The notes under the pieces are model-generated. The model was not told where the DNA came from, made no database searches, and saw only the letters and a program-made list of their open reading frames with translations. Below are positions 1 through 5,461 of a DNA stretch of 6,455 bases, in pieces. The stretch is from assembly GCA_030638785.1 (NCBI GenBank), contig DAOWDY010000213.1, positions 1 to 6,455 on the forward strand, given 5' to 3'. Numbering within the stretch: the first letter of the stretch is position 1; every line of letters begins with the position of its first letter. Both the position numbers and the translations under genes were made by a program. The DNA is from Candidatus Thorarchaeota archaeon. Its GTDB lineage: Archaea > Asgardarchaeota > Thorarchaeia > Thorarchaeales > Thorarchaeaceae.

Positions 1-31
1 CCATTGAAAACGAACAAAACATCTAGAGTTG

Positions 32-61
32 ATAGTATTCAATCTGATATGTTTTAATACT
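32..61 (+). promoter_or_regulatory. Possible promoter/operator region of the histidine kinase
   Basis: The 71 bp before the kinase are AT-rich. AGTATT (34-39) and AATACT (56-61) form an inverted repeat with a 16-bp spacer. TATA-like tracts are present (GATATG at 46-51, TTTTAATA at 52-59), but the second is too close to the ATG at 72 for normal spacing. The longer string ATAGTATT (32-39) is the reverse complement of AATACTAT, which also occurs twice in the promoter of the small-gene series. The exact promoter is not resolved. Confidence 0.3.
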
Positions 62-71
62 GAATGTAATA

Positions 72-1946
72 ATGAAACACTCCCATCAAGGACGGAGATC
101 GTTTTTGATTCCTGAAGAAGAACTGGAATTGTCTAAGGAACGCTATCGTAGATTATTCAATGAATCCCTTCAAGGGATTGTCATCTTTGCCAATGGTAGG
201 ATTGTCTTAGCTAATACTGCTTATGCAGAAACACTTGGTAGACCTTTGAATGAGCTGCTAGAGATGAGTGCGGATGATGCTTGGACTCTGGTCCATCCAG
301 ATGATAGACCAGAATTAGAAGAAAGGAATGAACTTCTGAGTAAACTCAAGACACTTCCTCGACATCGATTTCGTTATTTCCGTCCTTCTGGGGAGATCAG
401 ATGGGTTGACTCTTACGCTAATATCATCGAACATGATGGATCCCCAGCAATGCAGGCACTAGAAGTTGACATTACGGAGCAAGTAGAGGCCGAACATGCA
501 TTTCGTGAGAATGAAGAGAGATTTAGGACATTTGTAGAGAGTTCTGAGTATGGGTTTATTGTCTTTCAGGGGAGTCATCCTAAAGTAATCTATGCCAATC
601 CCTCACTCTCTTATATAACAGGTTTCACGAATCATGAGCTCATGTCAATGAATATAGGTGACATTGTGGATTTGATAGATGAGGACTTCCGAGATGAAAC
701 AAGAGCCTATATAGAAACAGCACTAGAGGATAGATTGAAGCTGGATATATCCAACGAGTTCCAGTTTAGAAGAAAAGATGGAACTCAAATATGGTTAAGA
801 ACGGATTCTAGTCTCATCACATTGAACAACGAGCCTGCATTACAGTTACTTATTATTGACATCACTGAACGAATACAAACACAAGAAATTCTTAGGAAGA
901 ATGAGGAAAGGTATCGGACATTGTTTGAGTCTGCGAATGATGCAATAATCCTGATTCGTGATGATACCTTTGTTGAATGCAATGATAGAAGTTTGGATAT
1001 GTATGGTTGCACAAGAGAACAAATACTTGGGTCAACCCCTTATCGATTCTCGCCTCAATTTCAACAAGATGGTAGAACCTCAAAGGATGCTTCACTTGAG
1101 AAAATACAGGCTGCGTTAGATGGAACCCCCCAATCCTTTGACTGGAAACATACTAAATATGATGGGACTCCCTTTGATGCAGAGGTAAGTCTTAATTCGA
1201 TTCAACTTGGTGAAGAAGTATTCATTCAAGCAATAGTAAGAGATGTAACAAAGAGAAAAGAACTTGAACAAAAGACAAGATCTGCATCTCGGAGAGGTCT
1301 TCTCTTTCTTGACTTACTAACACATGATGTCAAAAATAAGTTACAAGCACTCGAGCTGTTCGCAGGTCTAATTGCAGAGAGAGAAGCAGGTGATGATGAC
1401 ATTCTTAGTATGGTAGGCGATTCACTAAGAGAGTGCACCCAGCTCATTTCGAAAGTAGAAACAACAAAAGCTCTCCCAAATATACCTTTGACACCTCATA
1501 GTCTACAAGAAGTATTGTTACGTTGTGTCGATAAGATATCAATAGAGTACAGAGAGGTTGAGGTTTTGTTACCATCAATCACGATAAAAAACGGTCATGT
1601 ACTTGCTGATGAATACATCGATTTGATTTTCTATGAACTTATGGAGAATGGAATAAGGCACAACAAGAACGAGAACCGAAAAGTATGGGTTCTAGTGGAT
1701 GAAGATGAAATCTCATACATTGTGAGCATAGCTGACAACGGTCAAGGAATAAGCATATCAATGAAGGAAGAAATCTTCAACCCTGAAAAAAGAACAGGAG
1801 GGGTTGGACTTCACTTGGTATATGAGATAGTAGAGAAGTATAATGGAACTGTTAGAGTTCTTGACAGGGTTGAGGGACAACCTAGTAGTGGTACAATGTT
1901 TGTAATATCCATCCCAAAAATAACAGATGCTAGTGATGCGTCTTAG
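72..1946 (+). CDS. Soluble sensor histidine kinase with three PAS domains
   Basis: This is a 624-residue cytoplasmic histidine kinase with no membrane segment or signal peptide. Three PAS domains lie at about 20-140, 145-270 and 278-398. Each ends in the usual D-[IV]-T motif (D133, D263, D391), and the linkers ENEERFRTF and KNEERYRTLF are repeats of each other. The H-box LTHDVKNKLQ places the phospho-accepting histidine at H418, followed by acidic D419. The ATPase domain has an N-box with N526, a G1 box DNGQG at 555-559, an F-box near EEIFNP and a G2 box TGGVGLHLV around G576-G579. All core catalytic motifs are therefore present. It would sense a small ligand, redox state or light through PAS and autophosphorylate. 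No receiver domain or response regulator is encoded in the window, so the partner is unknown. The ATG at 72 has no clear SD; an in-frame stop lies at 45-47 and no ATG lies between it and 72. A leaderless transcript is possible. The family call is firm; the signal is unknown. Confidence 0.95.
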   Translation: MKHSHQGRRSFLIPEEELELSKERYRRLFNESLQGIVIFANGRIVLANTAYAETLGRPLNELLEMSADDAWTLVHPDDRPELEERNELLSKLKTLPRHRFRYFRPSGEIRWVDSYANIIEHDGSPAMQALEVDITEQVEAEHAFRENEERFRTFVESSEYGFIVFQGSHPKVIYANPSLSYITGFTNHELMSMNIGDIVDLIDEDFRDETRAYIETALEDRLKLDISNEFQFRRKDGTQIWLRTDSSLITLNNEPALQLLIIDITERIQTQEILRKNEERYRTLFESANDAIILIRDDTFVECNDRSLDMYGCTREQILGSTPYRFSPQFQQDGRTSKDASLEKIQAALDGTPQSFDWKHTKYDGTPFDAEVSLNSIQLGEEVFIQAIVRDVTKRKELEQKTRSASRRGLLFLDLLTHDVKNKLQALELFAGLIAEREAGDDDILSMVGDSLRECTQLISKVETTKALPNIPLTPHSLQEVLLRCVDKISIEYREVEVLLPSITIKNGHVLADEYIDLIFYELMENGIRHNKNENRKVWVLVDEDEISYIVSIADNGQGISISMKEEIFNPEKRTGGVGLHLVYEIVEKYNGTVRVLDRVEGQPSSGTMFVISIPKITDASDAS

Positions 1947-1953
1947 AAACGAA

Positions 1954-2856
1954 CTATCTTCGACCTGTGTGCCTATACATGATTTCAAGATTACTTCTTG
2001 CAGCTTCATTATCCGGATCTAACCTTATTGCCTGCCGAAATGAAGAAATCGCGTCATCGTAGTTCTTCATTCTAACATAGGTAATGCCCATTTTTATGAA
2101 CGGTGATGGATTTTCAGGATTTAGTTCGATTGCCTTTCTCAATGCAGATAGAGAATCTTTGTTCTTTCCTCGTTGTCCAAGTATCTGTCCCAGTGTTATC
2201 CATCCATCAGAATATGAATCATTCAGCTTGACTGCTTTCTTTGCTGCCTTCTCAGCTTTGCCAAGCTTGTCCAATTTCAGTAAGGCGGATGCAAGCAAAT
2301 TCAGGGCTTCACAGTCTTTGTCATTAGTTTTCAAACAGTCATTAATGGTATTGATTGCAGCTTCATAATCGCCATTATTCATTAATTCTCTCGCAACATC
2401 AAAGAGGGATTCGGAATCTGTGGGCTGAATTGATACAGCTTGTCGAAAGGCTTGGTCGCTCTTTTCAATTCTATCTGTAGAGAGATATAACAATCCGAGG
2501 CTCTTGTATGCTTCTGAATTAGTTTTCTCAAGTCTAATGGCCTCTTTCAACGCCTGTTCAGCGCGATCAAAGTCTTCCTTCAAACGAAGATATTCCCCCA
2601 ACTCAAACCAAGCTTGGGAGTCCTTCTCATTTTTCTTAATCCGTTTGCGGATCTCTTTTTCTGGATCAACTTTCTTCTTTGGTTTTGTTGAAGCTGCTGT
2701 TTTTTTCTTAGTCTTCCTTTTCGGTGTGGGTTTCTTCTTAACAGTTGTTTTGGTCTTCTTCTTTGATTCTGTCTTCTTTGGGCTGGATTTCTTTGGTTTG
2801 GATTTCGTTGCGGATGCAGCTTTTTTCGGTTTTGACTTGCTCTTTGAAATAATCAC
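1954..2856 (-). CDS. TPR-repeat protein with lysine-rich histone H1-like N-terminal tail
   Basis: This 300-residue protein has two parts. Residues 5-62 are a disordered basic tail with 27 lysines, one arginine and only one acidic residue. It contains SKPKK (8-12 and 19-23), SPKK (25-28) and KPKKK (58-62), like histone H1 tails or bacterial lysine-rich DNA-binding tails. Residues 79-282 are six consecutive 34-residue TPR units (79, 113, 147, 181, 215 and 249), with the usual W/Y-x-x-L-G, A and LxP positions, followed by a capping helix to 300. TPRs bind protein partners; the tail would suit nucleic acid or another polyanion. No catalytic domain is present. The GTG start at 2856 lies only 2 nt after the SD GAGGAGG (2859-2865). 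The next two codons are ATT at 5 and 8 nt, and there is no other ATG, GTG or TTG in the tail, so the true start is uncertain by one or two codons. The stop is 7 bp from that of the convergent kinase. The TPR call is firm; the role is unknown. Confidence 0.9.
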   Translation of the reverse strand: MIISKSKSKPKKAASATKSKPKKSSPKKTESKKKTKTTVKKKPTPKRKTKKKTAASTKPKKKVDPEKEIRKRIKKNEKDSQAWFELGEYLRLKEDFDRAEQALKEAIRLEKTNSEAYKSLGLLYLSTDRIEKSDQAFRQAVSIQPTDSESLFDVARELMNNGDYEAAINTINDCLKTNDKDCEALNLLASALLKLDKLGKAEKAAKKAVKLNDSYSDGWITLGQILGQRGKNKDSLSALRKAIELNPENPSPFIKMGITYVRMKNYDDAISSFRQAIRLDPDNEAARSNLEIMYRHTGRR

Positions 2857-2897
2857 AACCTCCTCAACAGTACCGAATGTTCCGTATTAGATTAGGT

Positions 2898-2911
2898 GCA
2901 AATATCTCTTT
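2898..2911 (-). promoter_or_regulatory. Possible TATA promoter of the TPR gene
   Basis: Read on the minus strand this is AAAGAGATATTTGC, a purine-rich BRE-like stretch followed by a TATA-like core. Its centre is about 48 nt before the GTG, which would give a leader of roughly 20 nt containing the strong SD at 2859-2865. It is supported only by position and composition. Confidence 0.3.
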
Positions 2912-3104
2912 CCAATTATTCAGCATCGTTTTCGTATAGTGGTCTTCATTATTCTACCAAATGCTGTCCAACGAAGGGTTTCCATACTCCGCCATTCTAG
3001 ATTGGGTTTCTTCTTCTTTCTTCCCATCAATTATTAATTCTTAGACCATCTGCCGCAGGTTTTCATACTCGATTTTCGGCGGCCCGTTATGTTAACACTG
3101 ACGT

Positions 3105-3149
3105 TAATACTATGACGATAAATATATAAGATGTCAGAGGTAATACTAT
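3105..3149. repeat. TAATACTAT direct repeat around the TATA box
   Basis: Two exact 9-bp copies (3105-3113 and 3141-3149) sit on either side of the TATA box of the small-gene series. The first copy overlaps the right half of the TTAAC/GTTAA inverted repeat. The second copy covers the expected transcription start. An 8-bp reverse-complement match (ATAGTATT) occurs at 32-39, upstream of the kinase gene. Placement fits a repressor or activator site, but no regulator is identified. Confidence 0.45.
3118..3130 (+). promoter_or_regulatory. TATA promoter of the small-gene series
   Basis: The sequence ATAAATATATAAG is the best archaeal TATA box in the window. Transcription would begin about 25 nt downstream, near 3149-3152, giving a leader of about 43 nt before the ATG at 3194. 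It is flanked by two copies of TAATACTAT (3105-3113 and 3141-3149, 36 bp apart). Upstream lies TTAAC-6 nt-GTTAA (3092-3107). The arrangement suggests an operator that overlaps the promoter. Confidence 0.6.
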
Positions 3150-3155
3150 TAACAA

Positions 3156-3173
3156 GCGAGAACTGATTCTCGC
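3156..3173 (+). promoter_or_regulatory. Perfect 7-bp hairpin at the start of the small-gene leader
   Basis: GCGAGAA (3156-3162), loop CTGA and TTCTCGC (3167-3173) form an uninterrupted stem-loop. It begins a few nucleotides after the predicted transcription start and ends 11 nt before the SD of the first small gene. It could be a 5' RNA structure affecting stability or translation. It could equally be a DNA dyad bound by a regulator. Confidence 0.5.
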
Positions 3174-3193
3174 CTGACAAGTAAGGTGTTCAC

Positions 3194-3298
3194 ATGACCG
3201 ATCTCGAAAAACTCAATCTCTCCAGGTGGAAGAACTTGAACAAGCGGCTCATGACGAATGAGAACTTGCTTGAAGACTTCGTAAATCAAGGAGAATGA
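3194..3298 (+). CDS. Small protein 1 of a four-gene series (34 aa)
   Basis: This is a 34-residue open frame of unknown function, too short for normal gene callers. It starts MTDLEKLNLSRW and ends LLEDFVNQGE. It has balanced charge, many leucines and a single tryptophan, consistent with one amphipathic helix, and no membrane segment or cysteine. The ATG is preceded by AAGGTG (3183-3188) at 5 nt. The stop codon overlaps the translation-initiation region of the next gene: the SD AAGGAG at 3288-3293 lies just before the TGA at 3296-3298. The first residues MTD-L match those of small protein 4 (MTDDL), but the rest aligns only weakly. The good promoter, SD and tight coupling argue for a translated gene. 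Conservation in relatives cannot be tested here. Confidence 0.55.
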   Translation: MTDLEKLNLSRWKNLNKRLMTNENLLEDFVNQGE

Positions 3299-3303
3299 AA
3301 ATA

Positions 3304-3417
3304 ATGGCTCTAGCAAAAGATGGTGGAAACACATCAACTGTGAAGATGAACAAAATGACAGCAAAGGTCCCATCGACCAAGGCTGTCGCACGTGCTTTCC
3401 TGTTTCGACAGGTATAG
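3304..3417 (+). CDS. Small basic protein 2 of the series (37 aa), paralogue of protein 3
   Basis: This 37-residue basic protein has about 7 K/R and one acidic residue, and its function is unknown. Its ATG follows the stop of small gene 1 by 5 nt. Its SD AAGGAG (3288-3293) lies inside the end of that gene, so translational coupling is likely. The N-terminus MALAKD and the C-terminus KAVARAFLFRQ match MAIAKN and RAIAHAYIYRR of small protein 3 by identity or conservative change at every position; the middle is variable and five residues longer. The C-terminal segment would form a basic amphipathic or hydrophobic helix. No known family is recognised. An RNA-, membrane- or partner-binding peptide are all possible. 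Confidence 0.65.
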   Translation: MALAKDGGNTSTVKMNKMTAKVPSTKAVARAFLFRQV

Positions 3418-3436
3418 AAAACGGAGGTGTATAGAA

Positions 3437-3535
3437 TTGGCTATCGCAAAGAACGAGAGGAGAATCAAGGGTAACGGCGCACAAAAGAAGATCTGCTGCA
3501 GAGCAATTGCTCATGCATACATTTACAGAAGGTAA
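3437..3535 (+). CDS. Small basic protein 3 of the series (32 aa), TTG start, paralogue of protein 2
   Basis: This 32-residue, strongly basic protein has nine K/R and one acidic residue. It has a C20-C21 pair and ends RAIAHAYIYRR. It starts at TTG, 7 nt after GGAGGTG (3423-3429), the best SD of the series. The start is independently supported because (M)AIAKN aligns from its first codon with MALAKD of small protein 2. In the conserved C-terminal block the alanines are encoded by different synonymous codons in the two genes, which suggests old duplication with selection on the protein. The vicinal cysteines are absent from protein 2. Function is unknown. Confidence 0.65.
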   Translation: MAIAKNERRIKGNGAQKKICCRAIAHAYIYRR

Positions 3536-3541
3536 AGACGC

Positions 3542-3652
3542 ATGACAGATGATCTCGTCCGTCGTCCCTCTACGAGCACTACCGAGGAGGAGAAACTTCG
3601 AGGTGGCACTGCTCTTACACTAATGGATGTGCTTGCGTTAGAAGCAACGTGA
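3542..3652 (+). CDS. Small acidic protein 4 of the series (36 aa)
   Basis: This 36-residue protein is unrecognised. It starts MTDDLVRRPSTSTTEEEKL, with a polar Ser/Thr/Glu stretch, and ends in a hydrophobic segment LTLMDVLALEAT. It is net acidic, in contrast to proteins 2 and 3. The ATG is 6 nt after the stop of gene 3. A moderate SD, AAGGT (3529-3533), overlaps that stop, as expected for coupled translation. It is in the same frame as gene 3, separated by TAA. There is no strong terminator after it; the sequence is only moderately T-rich before the next promoter. An acidic partner for the basic proteins would be a natural guess, but nothing in the sequence proves it. Confidence 0.5.
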   Translation: MTDDLVRRPSTSTTEEEKLRGGTALTLMDVLALEAT

Positions 3653-3675
3653 GCACGGTCCTTACTATTTCTGAG

Positions 3676-3682
3676 TTATATA
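3676..3682 (+). promoter_or_regulatory. Possible TATA box of the DUF1028 gene
   Basis: TTATATA lies 24 bp after the last small gene and is flanked by the short inverted repeat CTTAC (3661-3665) / GTAAG (3685-3689). A start near 3705 would leave a leader of about 95 nt for an ATG at 3801, or about 33 nt for a GTG at 3738. It might also be incidental if the small-gene transcript continues into the next gene. Confidence 0.35.
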
Positions 3683-3800
3683 CCGTAAGCTTCAATCTAT
3701 CAATCTAGTCGTCGATGGTTAGATTTTAGAAAACTTTGTGAATCCCAAAACCGACACTCATATTGGTTGGCTAGTACTACACTTGTTTTTGGTGGTTACT

Positions 3801-4700
3801 ATGGTGAATCGCATCAAGCGTACTATTGCAATGCCAAGTACATTCTCAATTGCGGCAAGAGACCCTGAAAATGGTGATCTCGGAATAATTGTGCAATCCA
3901 AGTTCCCTGCAGTTGGTGCCTTGGTTCCCTGGGCGAAGGCAGAAGTAGGAGCAGTGGCCACGCAGGCATGGGCCAATCTATCGTTTGGACATCGGGGACT
4001 CAAGATGATGTCAAAGGGTAAGTCTGCATCAGAAACAGTCAAGGCGCTACTCAATAGTGATGAGGGCGAGATGCATCGTCAAGTTGGGATTGTTGATTCA
4101 AAAGGCCATGTTGCAACTCACACAGGTAAGGAATGTATGAACTGGGCTGGCCATGTGATTGGGGATGGATACACATGCCAGGGAAACATTCTCGCAGGTG
4201 AGGCTGTCGTCAATGACATGGCAGAAGTGTATGAGAAGACAGAGGGAGATCTCATTGACAAATTATTTGCGGGTCTGAAGGCTGGGCAGGCTGCTGGTGG
4301 GGATAAGCGAGGTATGCAGTCCGCTGCAATCCTGGTTGTTCGAAAAGAAGGTGGATACGAAGGTGGTAATGACAGATACGTGGATGTACGTGTAGATGAA
4401 CATGTCAGTCCTATTGAAGAACTTGAACGCGTTTTCGCCATCTATGACATGACGCTGTTGAGTCGAGAGGATCCATCACATCTGTATACCATAGAAGGTC
4501 CTATTGCAAACAGGATGCAGGGCGTGTTGGTAGATCTTGGATATCTCAAAGAAGTTTCAGGAACAGATGAGTGGACGCAAGAAGCCCAAGCTGCTCTTCA
4601 GGAATGGACCAATACGGAGAATTTTGAAAATAAATGGGTTGATGGAAAGATCTGGAAGAGTGTCATGGATTACCTCTTTAAGCAGTGGGAAAATAGGTAG
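3801..4700 (+). CDS. DUF1028 Ntn-hydrolase-fold protein with C-terminal PG_binding_2-like domain
   Basis: The protein opens with the DUF1028 signature TFSIAARDPENGDLG, followed by VQSKFPAVGALVPWA and VGAVATQAWAN. DUF1028 proteins have an Ntn-hydrolase fold; their substrate is not established to my knowledge. Residues about 12-205 are this domain. Residues about 230-295 (from HLYTIEGP, with a later LVDLGYL) resemble PG_binding_2, a domain commonly fused to DUF1028. Three in-frame starts are possible. GTG 3738 would add the hydrophobic WLVLHLFLVVTMV and has no SD. ATG 3801 has GGTGG (3791-3795) at 5 nt and is chosen here (299 aa). ATG 3831 (MPSTFSI) best matches the family's usual N-terminus but has no SD. 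If catalysis needs a free N-terminal Thr or Ser, processing would have to remove the preceding residues. The family call is strong; the start is moderate. Confidence 0.88.
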   Translation: MVNRIKRTIAMPSTFSIAARDPENGDLGIIVQSKFPAVGALVPWAKAEVGAVATQAWANLSFGHRGLKMMSKGKSASETVKALLNSDEGEMHRQVGIVDSKGHVATHTGKECMNWAGHVIGDGYTCQGNILAGEAVVNDMAEVYEKTEGDLIDKLFAGLKAGQAAGGDKRGMQSAAILVVRKEGGYEGGNDRYVDVRVDEHVSPIEELERVFAIYDMTLLSREDPSHLYTIEGPIANRMQGVLVDLGYLKEVSGTDEWTQEAQAALQEWTNTENFENKWVDGKIWKSVMDYLFKQWENR

Positions 4701-4805
4701 ACGGTAATCTTGATGGACAATGGTTTTCTTGCACTCTTATTCATACTTATCGCCTAATTATTAAACAACCATAAATATTATTGAATAATTAAGGAGGTTT
4801 AGTTT
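4701..4805 (+). promoter_or_regulatory. Intergenic region with promoter and strong SD of the DUF3303-like gene
   Basis: The AT-rich spacer holds TATA-like tracts TAATTATTA (4755-4763) and ATAAATATTA (4771-4780). It also holds a strong SD, AAGGAGGT (4791-4798), 7 nt before the ATG. The first tract gives the more plausible start (near 4782-4788), because it leaves the SD inside the transcript. A T-rich stretch just after the DUF1028 stop (TGGTTTTCTT, 4721-4730) could help end the upstream transcript. Confidence 0.45.
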
Positions 4806-5111
4806 ATGAAGTTCATAATTTTCTATGAAGTTTTAGATTCAGATGAAATGATTAAAAGATTCCAGAATGTTAAGAAGCTGAATGAAATTGCGAAGGAAGA
4901 TGGTATTCCTAGCGGGAAAGTTCTATCGCCTCCCTACGCGTTTCTAGGATTGAAAAATGGGTTTCAGCTCATGGAAGCAGATGACGCTGAGGCCTTAGCA
5001 CTACTAGCAGGATATTACTACGGTACGGCGAATTTCAAGTTCAAACCATTTATTGAAACCGAAAAGGTTCTTGAAATCCAAAAGACCACCACAAAGGCAT
5101 TGAAATCATAG
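4806..5111 (+). CDS. DUF3303-like small alpha/beta protein
   Basis: This 101-residue soluble protein begins MKFIIFYEV. A mid-sequence GKVLSPPYAFLGLKNGFQLMEA-type strand pair is followed by an acidic helix (EADDAEALALLAGYYYG) and a final FKFKPFIETEKV strand. This matches the DUF3303 pattern (MKYMVFYE..., FPPH..., G.KGF.I.EAD, Y....FKF.P..E), a small ferredoxin-like alpha/beta fold expected to dimerise. The biochemical role of the family is not known to me. The start is well set by AAGGAGGT at 7 nt. The gene has its own promoter region. It ends 14 bp from the stop of a convergent membrane-protein gene, so the two transcripts probably overlap at their 3' ends. Family assignment is from memory of the pattern. 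Confidence 0.8.
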   Translation: MKFIIFYEVLDSDEMIKRFQNVKKLNEIAKEDGIPSGKVLSPPYAFLGLKNGFQLMEADDAEALALLAGYYYGTANFKFKPFIETEKVLEIQKTTTKALKS

Positions 5112-5125
5112 AACAGGTCTATCCG

Positions 5126-5392
5126 TTATCTCTCCACCTCGACTAACCTTTCCACATCAGGTCTTGTGACAGCCTCAGGTATACCATGGTAATGCCAGAG
5201 AGTGCCGGAGTTATATCCACTCATACCACAACCGAGTATTGCAAACATAACTAAGCTACCAAAGAACACAACATAGTACCATTCAAAGATTGGAAGGAAT
5301 CTCATGATAATAACAAAGATAGCTAGAATGGGACTGATCACAATGAGAATTGCTAGGGAGTAGCCCAATGATCCAAGGCTATTGTGAGACAT
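5126..5392 (-). CDS. Small membrane protein with two transmembrane helices
   Basis: Read from the ATG at 5392 this is an 88-residue protein. It has hydrophobic helices at about 8-30 (LGYSLAILIVISPILAIFV) and 36-57 (WYYVVFFGSLVMFAILGC), a short loop between, and a polar tail ending TRPDVERLVEVER. No family is recognised. The frame stays open to a GTG at 5491, adding 33 residues. That extension overlaps the stem of the hairpin that follows the histone gene, and it has no SD. A TATA-like GATTATTATCC (minus strand, 5421-5431) lies at a distance that would give a nearly leaderless transcript for the ATG at 5392. For both reasons the shorter form is preferred. It follows the histone gene on the same strand but is probably transcribed separately. 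Confidence 0.65.
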   Translation of the reverse strand: MSHNSLGSLGYSLAILIVISPILAIFVIIMRFLPIFEWYYVVFFGSLVMFAILGCGMSGYNSGTLWHYHGIPEAVTRPDVERLVEVER

Positions 5393-5461
5393 ACTGAACC
5401 ATATCGAAATAGCTATCTCGGGATAATAATCATTGGTTCTCAGAAGAAGAAGGCGTAACAA

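Larger units (their letters stand above)
2857..3193. other. Divergent intergenic region between the TPR gene and the small-gene series
   Basis: This 337-bp region separates a minus-strand and a plus-strand transcription unit. From left to right it holds the TPR gene SD and probable promoter, a pyrimidine-rich tract (about 3006-3025), and a local GC-rich patch (3050-3086) in which CTGCCGCAG is a near-palindrome and GCCGC (3052-3056) can pair with GCGGC (3079-3083). Next comes a TTAAC/GTTAA dyad (3092-3107), then the TATA box and leader hairpin of the small-gene series. Two short open frames (35 codons minus, 27 codons plus) lack SDs and were not accepted. No tRNA is visible. Confidence 0.6.

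Noticed and set aside
2504..2890. Long plus-strand open frame rich in Phe and Val
   Set aside because: It is the antisense shadow of the lysine-rich tail of the TPR gene, whose AAG/AAA codons read as Phe/Leu on the other strand.
2920..3027. 35-codon basic open frame on the minus strand (starts MGRKKKKPNLEW), upstream of the TPR gene
   Set aside because: It has no SD, a start in low-complexity sequence, and no independent support. It could be a leader peptide if transcribed.
2961..3044. 27-codon plus-strand open frame starting MLSNEGFPYS
   Set aside because: It has no SD and no promoter at a sensible distance, and its phenylalanine/serine-rich end comes from the pyrimidine tract.
3149..3514. 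121-codon minus-strand open frame across the small-gene series
   Set aside because: It has no SD or promoter and no protein-like pattern, and it conflicts with four SD-led frames of which two are paralogues.
3194..3652. The four small frames as one decayed, frameshifted gene
   Set aside because: Each start has an SD at proper spacing, and proteins 2 and 3 align from their own initiation codons, which a broken gene would not give.
4713..4757. 14-codon hydrophobic open frame MDNGFLALLFILIA after the DUF1028 gene
   Set aside because: It is too short to judge and has only a weak SD-like GGT. It could be a chance result of the T-rich spacer.
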